A stretch of DNA of 64,000 nt from Patescibacteria group bacterium UBA3291 (lineage in GTDB: Bacteria; Patescibacteriota; Gracilibacteria; Absconditabacterales; Absconditicoccaceae), in the NCBI GenBank assembly GCA_002361595.1, contig DETJ01000009.1, positions 62,001 through 126,000 on the forward strand, given 5' to 3'. The stretch's first letter is position 1. The number at the start of each line of letters is the position of its first letter. Below the pieces are notes generated by a model that did not search any database, was not told where the DNA came from, and saw nothing but the letters and a program-made list of their open reading frames with translations. The translations under genes were made by a program, and so were the position numbers. Of the stretch, positions 32,956 through 43,298 are shown in pieces.

Positions 32956-34005
32956 TTAACTATTTATAACCCTCATTTTGTTCGTTTCTAATTTTGAAAA
33001 TGGGATTTCACATGTTTCTAAAGTAAATTCACTACCAATTCTGTAATATTCATCTCAAAACTCATTTGTATAAGGTATATCTTTTCATGTACTACGATAA
33101 TCTACAAATCTTTTTACTATTATTTTATCATTTTCTACTCATCAAAAATGCCATTTAGATCTCCAGGTACGATTTTTATTAGTTTCATAATATGAATAGT
33201 CATCAGAATGTCATGGATCTAATAAGTAATCATTAATTACATAATAATATCCTTCATAGAAAGGAACTTTTCATGCAACAAAGTAATTTCATTTGTCATC
33301 ACTTCGTGCTCAAATAGAATACATAAATTCACAGTCTTTATCTCATTGTGAACACATACTAGGCTGAATTGAATAAGGCATTTGTATAATAAATCAGATT
33401 TTGAATGCTTTGTTTAGTGCATATTCTGCTCAAGGGTGTTTATTTATTAAATCTTCAAAACTTAGTCTATCAGTTCATGTCATTATTTTTCCATACATAA
33501 AATTTCAGTCTGTAATATCTATACAAGCTTTTTCTATATCATTATCAAATCAATAATTATTTACTCCGTTATAATAATCATCAACAAACTCTAACAGCAA
33601 AATTTCATCTATATTTTTATCATATGTATATCCATATGGAAATACTCATCCATATCCATCCGCAAAGTCTCATGTTTTTTTCTTTTTTGTACAATTCTCC
33701 ACTACTTCAGAAATTTTTCTTGGAGATGCAGGATATATTTCTTGGTGTTCACAAAGTGGATATTTTATCATATTGAATATGTATTGTTCATCTTTATTAA
33801 GAGATGCTATATCAATTCATTCAAATTGATTTAGTAGTTTTTCTCTAAGTGATAGATTATTATTCATGGTTTGGTTAGAATCTTCTACCACTGAAAGTTG
33901 ATTTTTATTTTCAGAAGGTTCATTTTGTGTAAGATAATTAGTATTACACCCTGCAAGCAATAAACTACCAACTAATAAAGTAGTTAAAAGTCAGATTTCT
34001 TTCAT
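32956..34005 (-). CDS. Element cargo: lipoprotein 2
   Basis: Encodes 349 residues. MKEIGLLTTLLVGSLLLAGC is a lipoprotein signal almost the same as in lipoprotein 1, but the mature domain is unrelated by eye. It contains several short Cys segments (YPLCEHQE, VENCTKKKK, SMCSQGDKDC, LETCEIPF) and aromatic beta strands (FYEGYYYVINDYLLDP). Surface-exposed role in host or partner contact is possible; function unknown. Confidence 0.8.
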
Positions 34006-34023
34006 GTTTTTAAGGGGTTATTA

Positions 34024-34788
34024 TTATAAAATTTCTATTTTTCAGAATATAGAACATGGTCATGGAGCACATCAATCATTTTTATTTATTAAGTAATATC
34101 TTTTTCAATCTTCTGATTCAACATAAATTCATGTTCTTCATAATTTATCATGTCTACAATCGTTACCTGTAACTTTCCATGGCTCTGGAACATCGTAAAT
34201 TTTTAAATCTTCATTCATCCAATAGAATGTATTATTTTTAGTTCAAACAATATTTTTATCATAACTAAGAGATTCATTATCTATTTCTAAGACACATCAG
34301 TCTTTTAATAAATTTTCTCTTAAAAGTTGTTCTAATGATTTACTTGGATCTTTTTCAAACATTAAAATACTTTCAGCTATATCATAGCTCCATCACTCCC
34401 TTTCTCTATTTTCTATACTATATAATCCATTTTCATATTGCTCAAATAATGGCTCTTCACTTAATTCATAAAAAATATTTTTATAATTAACTGGAGTAGT
34501 AACCCTGATCTTTAATTCAGGATTTGTATATTGATAAAGATATCATTCTACATACTCCTCATCACTTCAATCTTCACATCATCATGGACATCAGATATAT
34601 CATGTCCAATCTAATATATCATAAGTTGGTTCTTCAACAACTGGTTCTTCTATATCAACTGCACATGTATCTTCTCAATCCACAGTAACACAATCATCAA
34701 TAATTTCATGATTTTCTATAGTTTTATCACATCCCATAAGTAATAAACTACCAATTGATAGAGTAATAAAAAGTCCAAATTTTTTCAT
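34024..34788 (-). CDS. Element cargo: lipoprotein 3
   Basis: Encodes 254 residues. The signal MKKFGLFITLSIGSLLLMGC shares the G-L-x-x-T-L-x-x-G-S-L-L-L pattern and lipobox with lipoproteins 1 and 2. The mature part is acidic with Cys/Gly clusters (GYIGCPGGCEDG, NDGCAPGPCSIFG) and a KRYYLINKND strand. It is the first gene of the minus-strand cargo run; the divergent gene starts 293 nt away. Confidence 0.8.
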
Positions 34789-34968
34789 TTTTTATAAAAA
34801 AAGTAAAATCTTATTTTCATAATATCCCTATATTTAGATATTTCAATACTATTTTTATTTTAATAGTTAAAAACTACTAAAATTTCATTCAGATTTTTAG
34901 ATTTTTGAAAATTTTTGTACCCATTTTTATGAGTTACAATAATTCATGAACGGTTTATTTTTCTATCT

Positions 34969-34996
34969 TTGAAATTTTTGACAAAAAGAATATAAT
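34969..34996 (+). promoter_or_regulatory. Promoter for the 35082 gene
   Basis: TTGAAA, 16-nt spacer, TATAAT in the divergent 34789-35081 gap; start expected near 35003. Confidence 0.6.
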
Positions 34997-35081
34997 AGTT
35001 TCAGACTTATGAAACTTATGTGCAAAAAATCTAAGTAACATCAATTTATACCACATTTTATCTTCTTTGGTGTTGAATAAT

Positions 35082-36158
35082 ATGATGAGAGAATTTATAT
35101 TTACATGAGATGATCATCCAAAAACTAAAGAATACCTGCACTTAGATTTTGATGCTAAAGTAAGTTTTACTGAATTTGAAGAATGACATGAAGAAGAAAA
35201 AGCATTATTACAATTTCCTATATCATTTGATACTAAGAATCCTGATGATGTGGAATTTATCAGTATGATGTTCAATTTATACCATGCTGATTTTTGGTTA
35301 GAGGACAATAAAGAAACATTTGAAGCTATAGATATTGTAAGAGTTGCTACATTAAGTTGATTATGTTGTTTTTTCAGAGATGAGGATAGAATAAAAGAAA
35401 TATCGAAAATTCTTAAATGAACCGTTATAAAAACTTATGAGATAAATATATTAGCAGATGATTTGCAAAAGTTAGAAGAATATGATGATATTATTTCATG
35501 TGCTACACATTATATTTTACATTATAAGGATTCTGCTGAATGAAATTGGCGACATAAACAGAATAAGGATATTCTTAATTTTAATAGGAGTGATTTTGAT
35601 CAGGGTACTAATGTATTCTTTATGACATTGGATGAATTTTGATATAAAGTAGATGTAGAGGAAGATAATTATTTATTATATGTAATTTATTGTGTTTTAT
35701 TCTTAAAATTAGATTTATATTTAACATATATTCATTCTAAATCATGATTTAGAATTACAGTGGTAGATGAAAAGCAATTACAACTACATTTAAATAATTG
35801 AGCATATGTACTTAATATTAGTAATGTAATTCTATCTGTATATAAATGAATTAATATAGATTGAGTTAAGGATTATGATTCATTATCAAAAGTAATAGAA
35901 GAACAATCATGGAAAAAATTGTTACAGGATTTGAAAAATGATTCGAAACATAAAAATAAAGTTTCATTTACGATAGATACAAAAGATAATAAACCATTAT
36001 TTATGTCTGCAAAATGGAAAGAAGAAGATATGAATAAATATAAAGAATTAGAAGAAATTGTGTGAGAGAATTGAAGTATTGAGAAGAAGAGAAATTGTTG
36101 AAAATGGAGTTCTTTATCAGTGAAAAAACAGCATTTATATTGAAAGAAAAGTAAATAA
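35082..36158 (+). CDS. Element cargo: hypothetical 358-residue protein
   Basis: Not recognised. Soluble, acidic N-terminal two-thirds (FTEFEEGHEEEKALLQF, FWLEDNKETFEAIDIVR) and a basic C-terminal tail (EKKRNCGKWSSLSVKK). A hydrophobic segment LLYVIYCVLFLKLDLYL may be a buried helix. The basic tail could bind nucleic acid. It has its own promoter and a hairpin-rich region after it. Confidence 0.7.
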
Positions 36159-36192
36159 GAACTCTAAAAATGCTATTATTTCTAATAATAAT

Positions 36193-36281
36193 AGAATTAT
36201 CCTCATAAAACAGTATGAGGGCTTTTACAGGGCCCTTCTTCCGACCTTAGACCATAAGGGGAAGAACTAAAGTATAATAAT
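36193..36281 (+). promoter_or_regulatory. Structured leader before the 44-residue gene
   Basis: Successive hairpins: CCTCAT/ATGAGG, AGGGC/GCCCT, CTTCC...GGAAG with an inner CCTTA/TAAGG, then CTAAAGT/ACTTTAG that closes over the ATG region. A TATAAT-like box lies just before the ATG. It may be a regulatory leader, a small RNA, or a single-strand replication origin of the rolling-circle element. Confidence 0.45.
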
Positions 36282-36416
36282 ATGACTTTAGAAAAGGCTA
36301 GAAAAATTCTTTGACCTGACTATGATGTTTTGAGTGATGAACAAATACAAGAAATCATTGATTTGTTCAGAGCTCTTGCGATCACTCTAATAGAAAAAGA
36401 AGTTTGAAACATTTAG
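36282..36416 (+). CDS. 44-residue element protein
   Basis: MTLEKARKILGPDYDVLSDE then IQEIIDLFRALAITLIEKE; two TGA Gly. Helical, amphipathic, with a strong terminator 12 nt after its stop. Similar short proteins of this kind often accompany mobile elements, but I cannot assign a function. Confidence 0.6.
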
Positions 36417-36427
36417 TTAGTTCGAGA

Positions 36428-36452
36428 GCCGTGTATTCGATACACGGTTTTC
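36428..36452 (+). terminator. Terminator after the 44-residue gene
   Basis: CCGTGTAT/ATACACGG 8-bp stem with TCG loop and TTTTCTATTT tail. Confidence 0.9.
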
Positions 36453-36608
36453 TATTTGATTTTATATGTGTTTTGTTTATAAAATAAATAGCTCAAACTA
36501 AATAAAACAAAAATATTCAGCTTTTTAATTACATAATTTATGATTAAGATGGTTTGAAGCAAAAAAAGAAACACAAGTTTCAAAAAAAATTCCATTAAAA
36601 ATTTTATT

Positions 36609-38240
36609 ATGGATGGAAATAAAATCATCAAAAAAGAAGCAGAAAAACCCGCAGAAAAACGTGCAGTAATTTACTGCAGAGTTTCCAGTAAAAAACAAGT
36701 TGATGAATGATTTTGATTGGAAACACAAGAACAAATCGCAAGAACTTATTGCGAAAAACATGATATTATAGTAGATAAAGTTTTCAGAGAAGAAGGTATA
36801 TCCTGAAACAAGGAAGATCGTAAAGCTTTCAACGATTGCGTAGATTATATAAAAAAAACAAATGAGAGATTCATAAAAATCACACATTTTGTATGTAGAG
36901 ATTTGAGTAGAATTTCCAGACCAGACTTAGATAATATATGAGTTGCATTTAGTATGGAGCATAGAATAAAAGCATATGGTGTTGAAATTGTGGATATTGA
37001 ATGAAATACTAAAGATGAAACGGATGAAGATAAATTAATGAAAACACTTCAGTATGCATATGCATGATATCAAAGAAAAAAAATACAAAGAACATGTATG
37101 ACAGGAAAACTATGAAGATTATTGCAATGATATCGACCTTTCCCAGATGTACCACGGGGATATAAGAGAATAAAAATAACGTGAAAATGAAAATATATTG
37201 ATGAAATAGATTGGGGTATTGCTGCAATCATAAAAGAGTGATTAGAACTTTTTGCTAATGATCCAAATATGTCACAAGCCGAACTTCACAAATTTTTAGT
37301 ATCAAAATGATTGAAAGTTCGAAAGACCTATTTGGAGAAAATGTTTCAAATTCATAGACTTTATTTTTATGCGTGATACTGCATATATCCACAACGAGAT
37401 GTTAATGAATTGATAGAATGAAGACATGAATGAATTATTGACTTAGCTACTGCGAATAAGATCAAAGACAAATTACAAAGAAAAAGACCTATAATAAAGA
37501 GAGAAAGAAAAGAAGATGATAATTTTATTTTAAAACATCTAATCACATGTAAATGATGCTGAAGAAAGCTCACATGATGGACCACAACGAAGAAGAACTG
37601 ACAAAAATATACATATTATTGATGCCAAAAAGAATGATGTCCTGAGAGGGTTACTATTCCACAAGAACAATTAGAAAATCAGATTTACGAAATGATTAAA
37701 GAATGTGAATTATCTACACCCTTAAAAAAATTGTTTGATGCTACATTGGAATGAGTTCGGTGAGAAAAGGAACAAGATTGGAATAAAATTGCAGCATGAA
37801 AAAGAGTTAGGTTACAAGTCATAAAAGACAGAAAAAAAGCAATTGAAGATAATATATTAAATCCATCAATATCAGATAAGTTGAAAGAAAGCCTGAATGA
37901 ACAATGGGAAGAACTAAATACAGAAGAAGATATGATAAATGAAGAATTGGAAAATACAAATCTAATGAAAATAAACAGAAACAATTCAATAAAAAAAATA
38001 AAGGAAATCGTTAGAAGTCCTTTAGTTTTTCGGGCCAATTGAGATACCTGATTGAAAACCCAACTCTTAGAAGTTCGATTTTGAAACAGTTTGACCTGTT
38101 GCAAGGCATCATGAGTTCAAACTGGCGATTGACCAGTTCTTTACACTATTCTGAGAGATTTGTCTCAAAAAAGTACTCTTACTTACCAGGGATGGGACTC
38201 GAACCCACACGACCGTGAAGTCACCAGATTTTGAGTCTAG
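36609..38240 (+). CDS. Large serine integrase reading into antisense tRNA-Leu
   Basis: Encodes 543 residues. RAVIYCRVSSKKQ near the start holds catalytic Ser26; EEGISGNKEDRKAFN, HFVCRDLSRISRPDLDN and the resolvase helix E follow. A recombinase domain, then a Zn ribbon LITCKGCGRKL...YYGCQKEGC and a coiled coil complete a large serine recombinase. The frame does not stop before the tRNA: its last 19 codons (QGWDSNPHDREVTRFG) are the reverse of the tRNA-Leu gene. This indicates that recombination fused the integrase end to the target site. It is the probable integrase of the rep element. Confidence 0.88.
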
Positions 38241-38267
38241 CATGTCTACCAATTCCATCACCCTGGC
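38184..38267 (-). tRNA. tRNA-Leu (anticodon CAA)
   Basis: 84 nt with long variable arm. Acceptor GCCAGGG pairs with CCCTGGT (first pair G-U); the T arm is GTGGG-TTCGAGT-CCCAT. The anticodon arm CTAGA-CTCAAAA-TCTGG gives CAA. CCA is not encoded. Reads UUG leucine codons. Its 3' end abuts the integrase, on the antisense strand. Confidence 0.95.
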
Positions 38268-38316
38268 ATATTTTGTGATTACCTTATAGTTTTTTCCTAT
38301 TCAATTTCAACTTGTT

Positions 38317-39129
38317 TTATATCTCTTCGATATCTACATTTACAGTTTTTCCTCTCTGCATCAACCACATTAACTGTTTATTACGAGTCAAAAATTCTGA
38401 AGGCTGATTTATCCATACATTAACTCAATATTTTCAATCAGATTTTTCTACTAAATTGTTGAAACATTGCTCTACTACAGAAAAATCATGAAATCTAATT
38501 TTATGAAAATTGAAAAATGATTTTATTGCTCTCTGCATACGAAAATAATGATAATGCATAGGTAAAATAGTATCCACATATGAATCCTTAAAATAACGCA
38601 AATCATTTTTCATCGTACGTATTAAATATGGATTATGTACTCATAAATCATTTATATTCGCAGTTCGTGAACTAGCAGATTTTACCCGATAATGAAACGG
38701 ATAACTAAATTTCTTAATAGATTTCTGTTCATCTGTTGGTTTGTAGTTCTTTTCTTCTTTTTCACATAAATTCTGGATATTTGAAAAAGATCAAAAGTCT
38801 GATAAAATTCAAATTTTACCCACTAATGAATGTTTAAGTGCATGCTCCTGTAAATACTCCTGAAATAACGGCAAAACCCTAAATCAAAGTTTTTTATCTG
38901 AATATTTTAAAGCCAATTCATAAACTGGATCTACAATAATTATTTCAGCTCATTTTTTAGTCAAAAACTCTCCTTTTTTTTCTATACAGTCTAATAAATA
39001 ATCAAGTGATTTTTCTCAATATGGAAAATTAGTTTGATCACAATAAACTAAATATTCATTATCATAACGATTCAAGAATTGAAACAATGCAATAGTATCT
39101 ATTCACGAACTAACAATTCCTATTTTCAT
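38317..39129 (-). CDS. MurI (Asp/Glu racemase) homologue lacking both catalytic cysteines
   Basis: Encodes 270 residues. IGIVSSGIDTIALFQFL...YLVYCDQTNFPYGEKS aligns with the MurI start (D-S-G-x-G-G and D-x-x-x-F-P-Y-G-x-K). Where glutamate racemase has A-C-N-T, this reads IIIVDPVYE (about residues 63-70), and where it has L-G-C-T-H-Y, this reads VDTILPMHYHYF. The Asp of the first motif is also Ser. It is therefore unlikely to racemise glutamate and may have become regulatory (some MurI proteins inhibit gyrase) or structural. Its ATG overlaps the end of the upstream secreted-protein gene. Confidence 0.75.
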
Positions 39130-39713
39130 TCTATTTGCTTTTTAAGATAAATATATGATGAAACGACATTCATAATATCATCCAAATTTTTAGCCTCCAA
39201 AACATGCGATACATTCCACATCTGTTGCTCCAATTGTGCAATCTTCAGCATATAATTAGATGAACGTTGTGATACATCCTGATTAATCATAGTATAATAC
39301 TGAGCCTCCAAATCTGAATAATATTTTTGCATTGGCTCTTGTAAAAGAGCATAATATTCTACAAATATTTTAGTTTCAAATCTATCTATCGCTGTTTTTA
39401 TCTGAGTTCTATAATTAACTAAATGAAGGAGTTCAGATTTTTTATCTTCCAAAACTTCTTTTCGATAATAAACATCATTTCACTGATCTATATAAGAAAG
39501 AATCGCAGAAATTTCATTATACTTTTTCAATGCTAATTGATATATTGTATCCATATAAGTCTGACATTTTACAGTTCATTCCTCATTTTTGAGAAAAATA
39601 GTAACATTTTTATTTCCCAAATTACAAAATACCCTACTTTCCAAATATCAAAAAGTCTGACTAGACAACAAAGTCACAAATACTACTAACATTAATATTC
39701 AAACTTTACGCAT
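39120..39713 (-). CDS. Secreted coiled-coil hypothetical protein
   Basis: Encodes 197 residues. The signal peptide VGILMLVVFVTLLSSQTFG is followed by a short exported domain with two Cys (RVFCNLG, TVKCQTY) and a long helical region (LEDKKSELLHLVNYR to VVSSYIYLKKQIE). It overlaps the MurI-like gene start by 10 nt, so they are cotranslated. Not recognised. Confidence 0.75.
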
Positions 39714-39782
39714 CAATTTCAAATTAAGTAAAATTATATAAATAATATATTATAAGAATGTTCCAAAAAATCAAGAAATGGA

Positions 39783-40796
39783 CTAATTTTGAAGCAATAC
39801 TTTTTTTATCGTAAAAAAATAACTTTCAGGTTGAGCACTACCACTTTTTATATCATAATCTATATCTACAATACTTTTAAATAAGTCCTGGATTAGATTC
39901 CTTTTTTCTTTTAAAAGTAATATTTTCTTTGTAATATTCATTATTGCCCATGGATTTTGTTTCAGTTCACTAGCTATTTGTTTAGAATCTATAATTCAAT
40001 GATCTGCATAATCTAGAACAAATAAATAATTTCTAAGTCATCGAGCAAATGAACCATTCACAGCATTCCAATCTAATCCATCATCCTGTAATCATTGAAT
40101 AAATTTAACTGCAGATTTTGTATCAGTCAAAGCTAAATCCAAAAGCTGGAAAATATCTTCCTCTATCATTCCAAAACATACATCATCGACAACTTTTATA
40201 GTAATTTCTTCATTATAATATTTTTTTCGATAACGTAATTTATCTATTTCTGATTCCAAACGGAATTGGTCGTTTCAAACCTTATGAATCAAAGCCTGAA
40301 TAACTTTTGAGTCCAGATTTAAATCTTTTGAACTTTCTTTCACAAAATCAGGCAATTCACGTTCAGATAATGGTGCAAAAGTTTTTATAAGCTTCTGAGA
40401 TGGATTATCTTTGTCTAATTTATCAAATCGCTTATAAAAACGTCCACGTTTATCAGGTTTGTAAGATACGCATATTAAGAGAACTTCACTTGGAAGTGGA
40501 TAATTCATAATGTCTTCAGTTAATTTTTCAATTTCATCAGCTTTAATTGCGTTAGATTTTTCTGTGTCTAGTGGAATTCAGTAAAGAATAACTAATTTAT
40601 TTGTAACGAAGAAACCTCCACTAAAAATAGTTTGCTTTATTTGGCCATAATCTCGATTTTCACGATTAAACAAAAAAATACTATCTACTCAATTCTTTTG
40701 AGCAAACATATTTTTCCATCTTTTCAATTCTTTATTTAATGTATAAGAATTCTCTCACGTAAAAAGAAAGATTTTTTTTGGGATTTCCTCTGTCAT
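39783..40796 (-). CDS. holA: DNA polymerase III subunit delta
   Basis: Encodes 337 residues, standard length. KKIFLFTGENSYTLNKELKRW is the typical N-terminal AAA+-like start (no active Walker A), QTIFSGGFFVTNKLVIL and LLICVSYKPDKRGRFYKRF follow, then the HolA middle motif GNDQFRLESEIDKLRYR and FQLLDLALTDTKSAVKFIQ. It opens the sliding clamp in the clamp loader. TCAGATTTTT lies 19 nt upstream. Confidence 0.9.
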
Positions 40797-40862
40797 TCAA
40801 ACAAAAACTGAGAATAAAAATCTGACTTTTTTAATTTATATTTTTACCATTTTTTTTCAACA

Positions 40863-41642
40863 TTACTCCCACTCAGTAATTCCACTCATCATTTCATATC
40901 ATTTATCTGTAATCAATAACATGTACTCCCACTGACATCCTAAATCTCCATGCTGAGTATACATTCATTCATCTCCATATTCCATATAGAAATCATCACT
41001 CATTACTGCAGTAATTGGCTCAAAACAGAGCACCATTCACGGAGTAAAAAACTGTTTTTTCATATCTGGATGCCCATAGTTAAAAACATATGGTCTCTCA
41101 TGTACTGCACTTCCACATCCATGTCCAGTCAAATCTTTTAGAACTTTGAATCATGCCCCGCGGACTGTAGTAGCTACCGTATTCCCATAGTCATACATAG
41201 ATTTTCCTGGTTGAATGGTTGCAATTCAATTATCTAATGCAGATTTAGTCACAGTTATCAATTCATGAGCTAACGGATTAGCCATCTCTCATCCAATCAC
41301 TACCGAAATCGCAGAGTCAGAATATCATTTTTGATAAATTACTCATGCATCGATTTTGAGCAAATCTCCATTTTTGAGAATATATTCATTTGGAATTCAA
41401 TGAACTACACAATTATTTACAGATAAACATAGATTTGTAGGATATCCATCATATCACTTAAAAGCTCATCTCAAATTATGCTGCTGAATAAAATGTTCTG
41501 CCACAAATTCAAGCTCTATCAAAGCTACTCATGCTTTAGCTTTTTCTCTGAGGATAAGCAACATTTCATTTAAGTATTTTCAGCTTTCTCTGATGTTTTC
41601 AATCTGTTTTGGCGTTTTAATTGCTCATTGAACTATTTTCAT
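40863..41642 (-). CDS. map: Methionine aminopeptidase, type I
   Basis: Encodes 259 residues. Metal ligands are in order: LLKIDAGV (Asp), GYSDSAISV (Asp), DLTGHGCGSAVHE (His), VLCFEPITAV (Glu) and QWEYMLLITDKG (Glu). FKGYDGYPTNLCLSVNNCVVHG is the conserved N-terminal region. It removes initiator Met. Cys-containing HGDLGCQWEYM is a small insertion compared with the usual QFEHT. A TCAGATTTTT motif lies 21 nt upstream. Confidence 0.95.
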
Positions 41643-41719
41643 ATAATTTCAAATAAATGACTAAAAAATCTGACTAAAAATTACGCTTTTAAGTCCGGAA
41701 TTCAAGAAAAGAATTATTT

Positions 41720-42481
41720 TTAATTATTTCATTCTTTTTTCTCCAAGTTTTCTCACTGATACTCAAAATTTCCGAATCATAATACACACACTCATATTGG
41801 AAAAAATATCGTTCACAATACTGAATATCACTTATTCCATCCAAATTTTCTAAACAAACGATAAAATGAAATAAGTACAAAATAATCATACACCAAGAGT
41901 ACAATAACAACAGGGAAAAAAGAAATTTGTTGAAAAAATATATCTAAAAATCATTTTTCATAATAAGATAAATAGAATCCAACAAAAGGATAAAAACAAT
42001 AATACAGTAAAGATATTAAGAAAAACCATCAAATTCCTAAGATTCGCCAAAACATACCGATTTTCCTAGTATCTGTCAAATTAATAAGACAATATAAATT
42101 TTTTATTGGAATAAATGCCTTCCACCATTTTTCTCATAATTTTTCAAATACTCTATATAAAAATAAAGCAGATACCACCAATAGCAACAACAAAAAGCAC
42201 AAAAACTTTAAAAAAATCAATTGCAAATCTTCTAAATCCCACCAAAAATAATAAAAATCCTTAAAAGTATCATATTCACCACAATTCCAACATTCATATT
42301 TATCATAATATATTACATCTGAACGTTTTTCTATCAATTCTTCCATTTCCCTGGTGGCTGACAGAATATCCTCAGATTCACGATAATTCCAATTTGGGTC
42401 GATAATATCTCAATTCACTAAATTTACAGCGAATATTGAAGAAAATACTAGAGAGAAAAATCCAAAAATAAATTTCTTCAT
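41720..42481 (-). CDS. Membrane protein with signal peptide (DUF5684-like)
   Basis: Encodes 253 residues. Signal peptide FIFGFFSLVFSSIFAVNL, then a periplasmic-type loop with CWNCG, followed by helices. WWKAFIPIKNLYCLINLTDT resembles the W-x-A-(F/I)-I-P-I-Y-N-x-Y/L motif of DUF5684-type integral membrane proteins. Function unknown. It is followed by map with an intervening gap of about 77 nt. Confidence 0.7.
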
Positions 42482-42650
42482 AATTTTATAAATTATAAAT
42501 CTAAAAAATTTTACTACAAAAAAATAACGAAATTTCATTGGATTGCAAACCAACAGTTATCAAAAATTATTCATTTTTTGCTAAAGTAAATATTAAAAAA
42601 ATCAGATTTTTAGAACGTAAGATGATTCGAAGTCAAAATGGTCAAAATTT

Positions 42651-42679
42651 TTGCATATTTTTATTTTTACGAATATAAT
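42651..42679 (+). promoter_or_regulatory. Promoter of the 42728 gene
   Basis: TTGCAT, 17-nt spacer, TATAAT; start near 42686, about 42 nt before the ATG. Confidence 0.65.
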
Positions 42680-42727
42680 TACATCGTCAAACAAAAATGA
42701 ACTTTTATTCATTTCTTTATAAGAACC

Positions 42728-43144
42728 ATGGAATCAGCAAATTCAATTCAATCAAATGAAAAGTTATCCAATCTAATGGATAAAATCAATGAAACATGTG
42801 ACGCCCTAATCTCTGCTCTCGAGGTAAACGCTCAATCTGTTGGAGAATACGGTGGATGAGTTGCTCATCAAATCAACACTGAATATGTTGACCTTCTAAT
42901 CAAAAATATCCTTAAAATCAAATATCACCTACTTCGTCTAGAAAAAGAATTAAATAACGGATTAATCTCTTCACAAGATGAATTGGAATGTATCGTTTGA
43001 TGATTATTAGATACTATCGATGCTATTGATACAGTTTGTGCAAATGATGGATATCTTAGAAATCAATTCTCATTCGCTACTGATGAATTGAAAGATTTGA
43101 TTACAAAAATGCTAGATGAAATCACAATTTCAGTAGCAGCCTAA
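42728..43144 (+). CDS. Hypothetical helical 138-residue protein, monocistronic
   Basis: Not recognised. Fully helical and soluble: SNLMDKINETCDALISALEV, NTEYVDLLIKNILKIKYHLL, ELECIVGGLLDTIDAIDTV, DELKDLITKMLDEIT. C-ending codons are more frequent than in its neighbours and it has private promoter and terminator, which suggests abundant expression. Could be a structural or adaptor protein. Confidence 0.7.
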
Positions 43145-43185
43145 AAAAGCTAGAAAAGGGAAAGGAAGGAAAATAAAAAGTCACA

Positions 43186-43220
43186 AAAAATCGAGCTTGT
43201 ATTTCTTGCTCGATTTTTTT
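43186..43220 (+). terminator. Terminator after the 138-residue gene
   Basis: AAAAAATCGAGC pairs with GCTCGATTTTTT; long T run. Confidence 0.85.
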
Positions 43221-43298
43221 CTAAAAAAATTATCAAAATTTGACAAATTTATACATTTTGAATATACTAATGCTTGGTTTTAATAAAAAATCTTCATC

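Larger units (their letters stand above)
29386..38183. mobile_element. Integrative rolling-circle element at tRNA-Leu
   Basis: A contiguous block with rep, iteron-like repeats, three lipoproteins, unknown cargo and a large serine integrase abutting tRNA-Leu(CAA), between ordinary housekeeping genes. Most genes in it have no recognisable relatives. The right edge is set by the integrase/tRNA junction; the left edge is uncertain because no duplicate of the tRNA end was found. UGA is used as Gly throughout, so it has long resided in code-25 hosts. Confidence 0.65.

Noticed and set aside
29719..36496. 13-nt direct repeat AATAAATAGCTCA at about 29715 and 36483 as element ends
   Set aside because: A/T-rich and short, lying inside the element and before rep; chance occurrence is plausible. 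The tRNA junction gives a better right edge.
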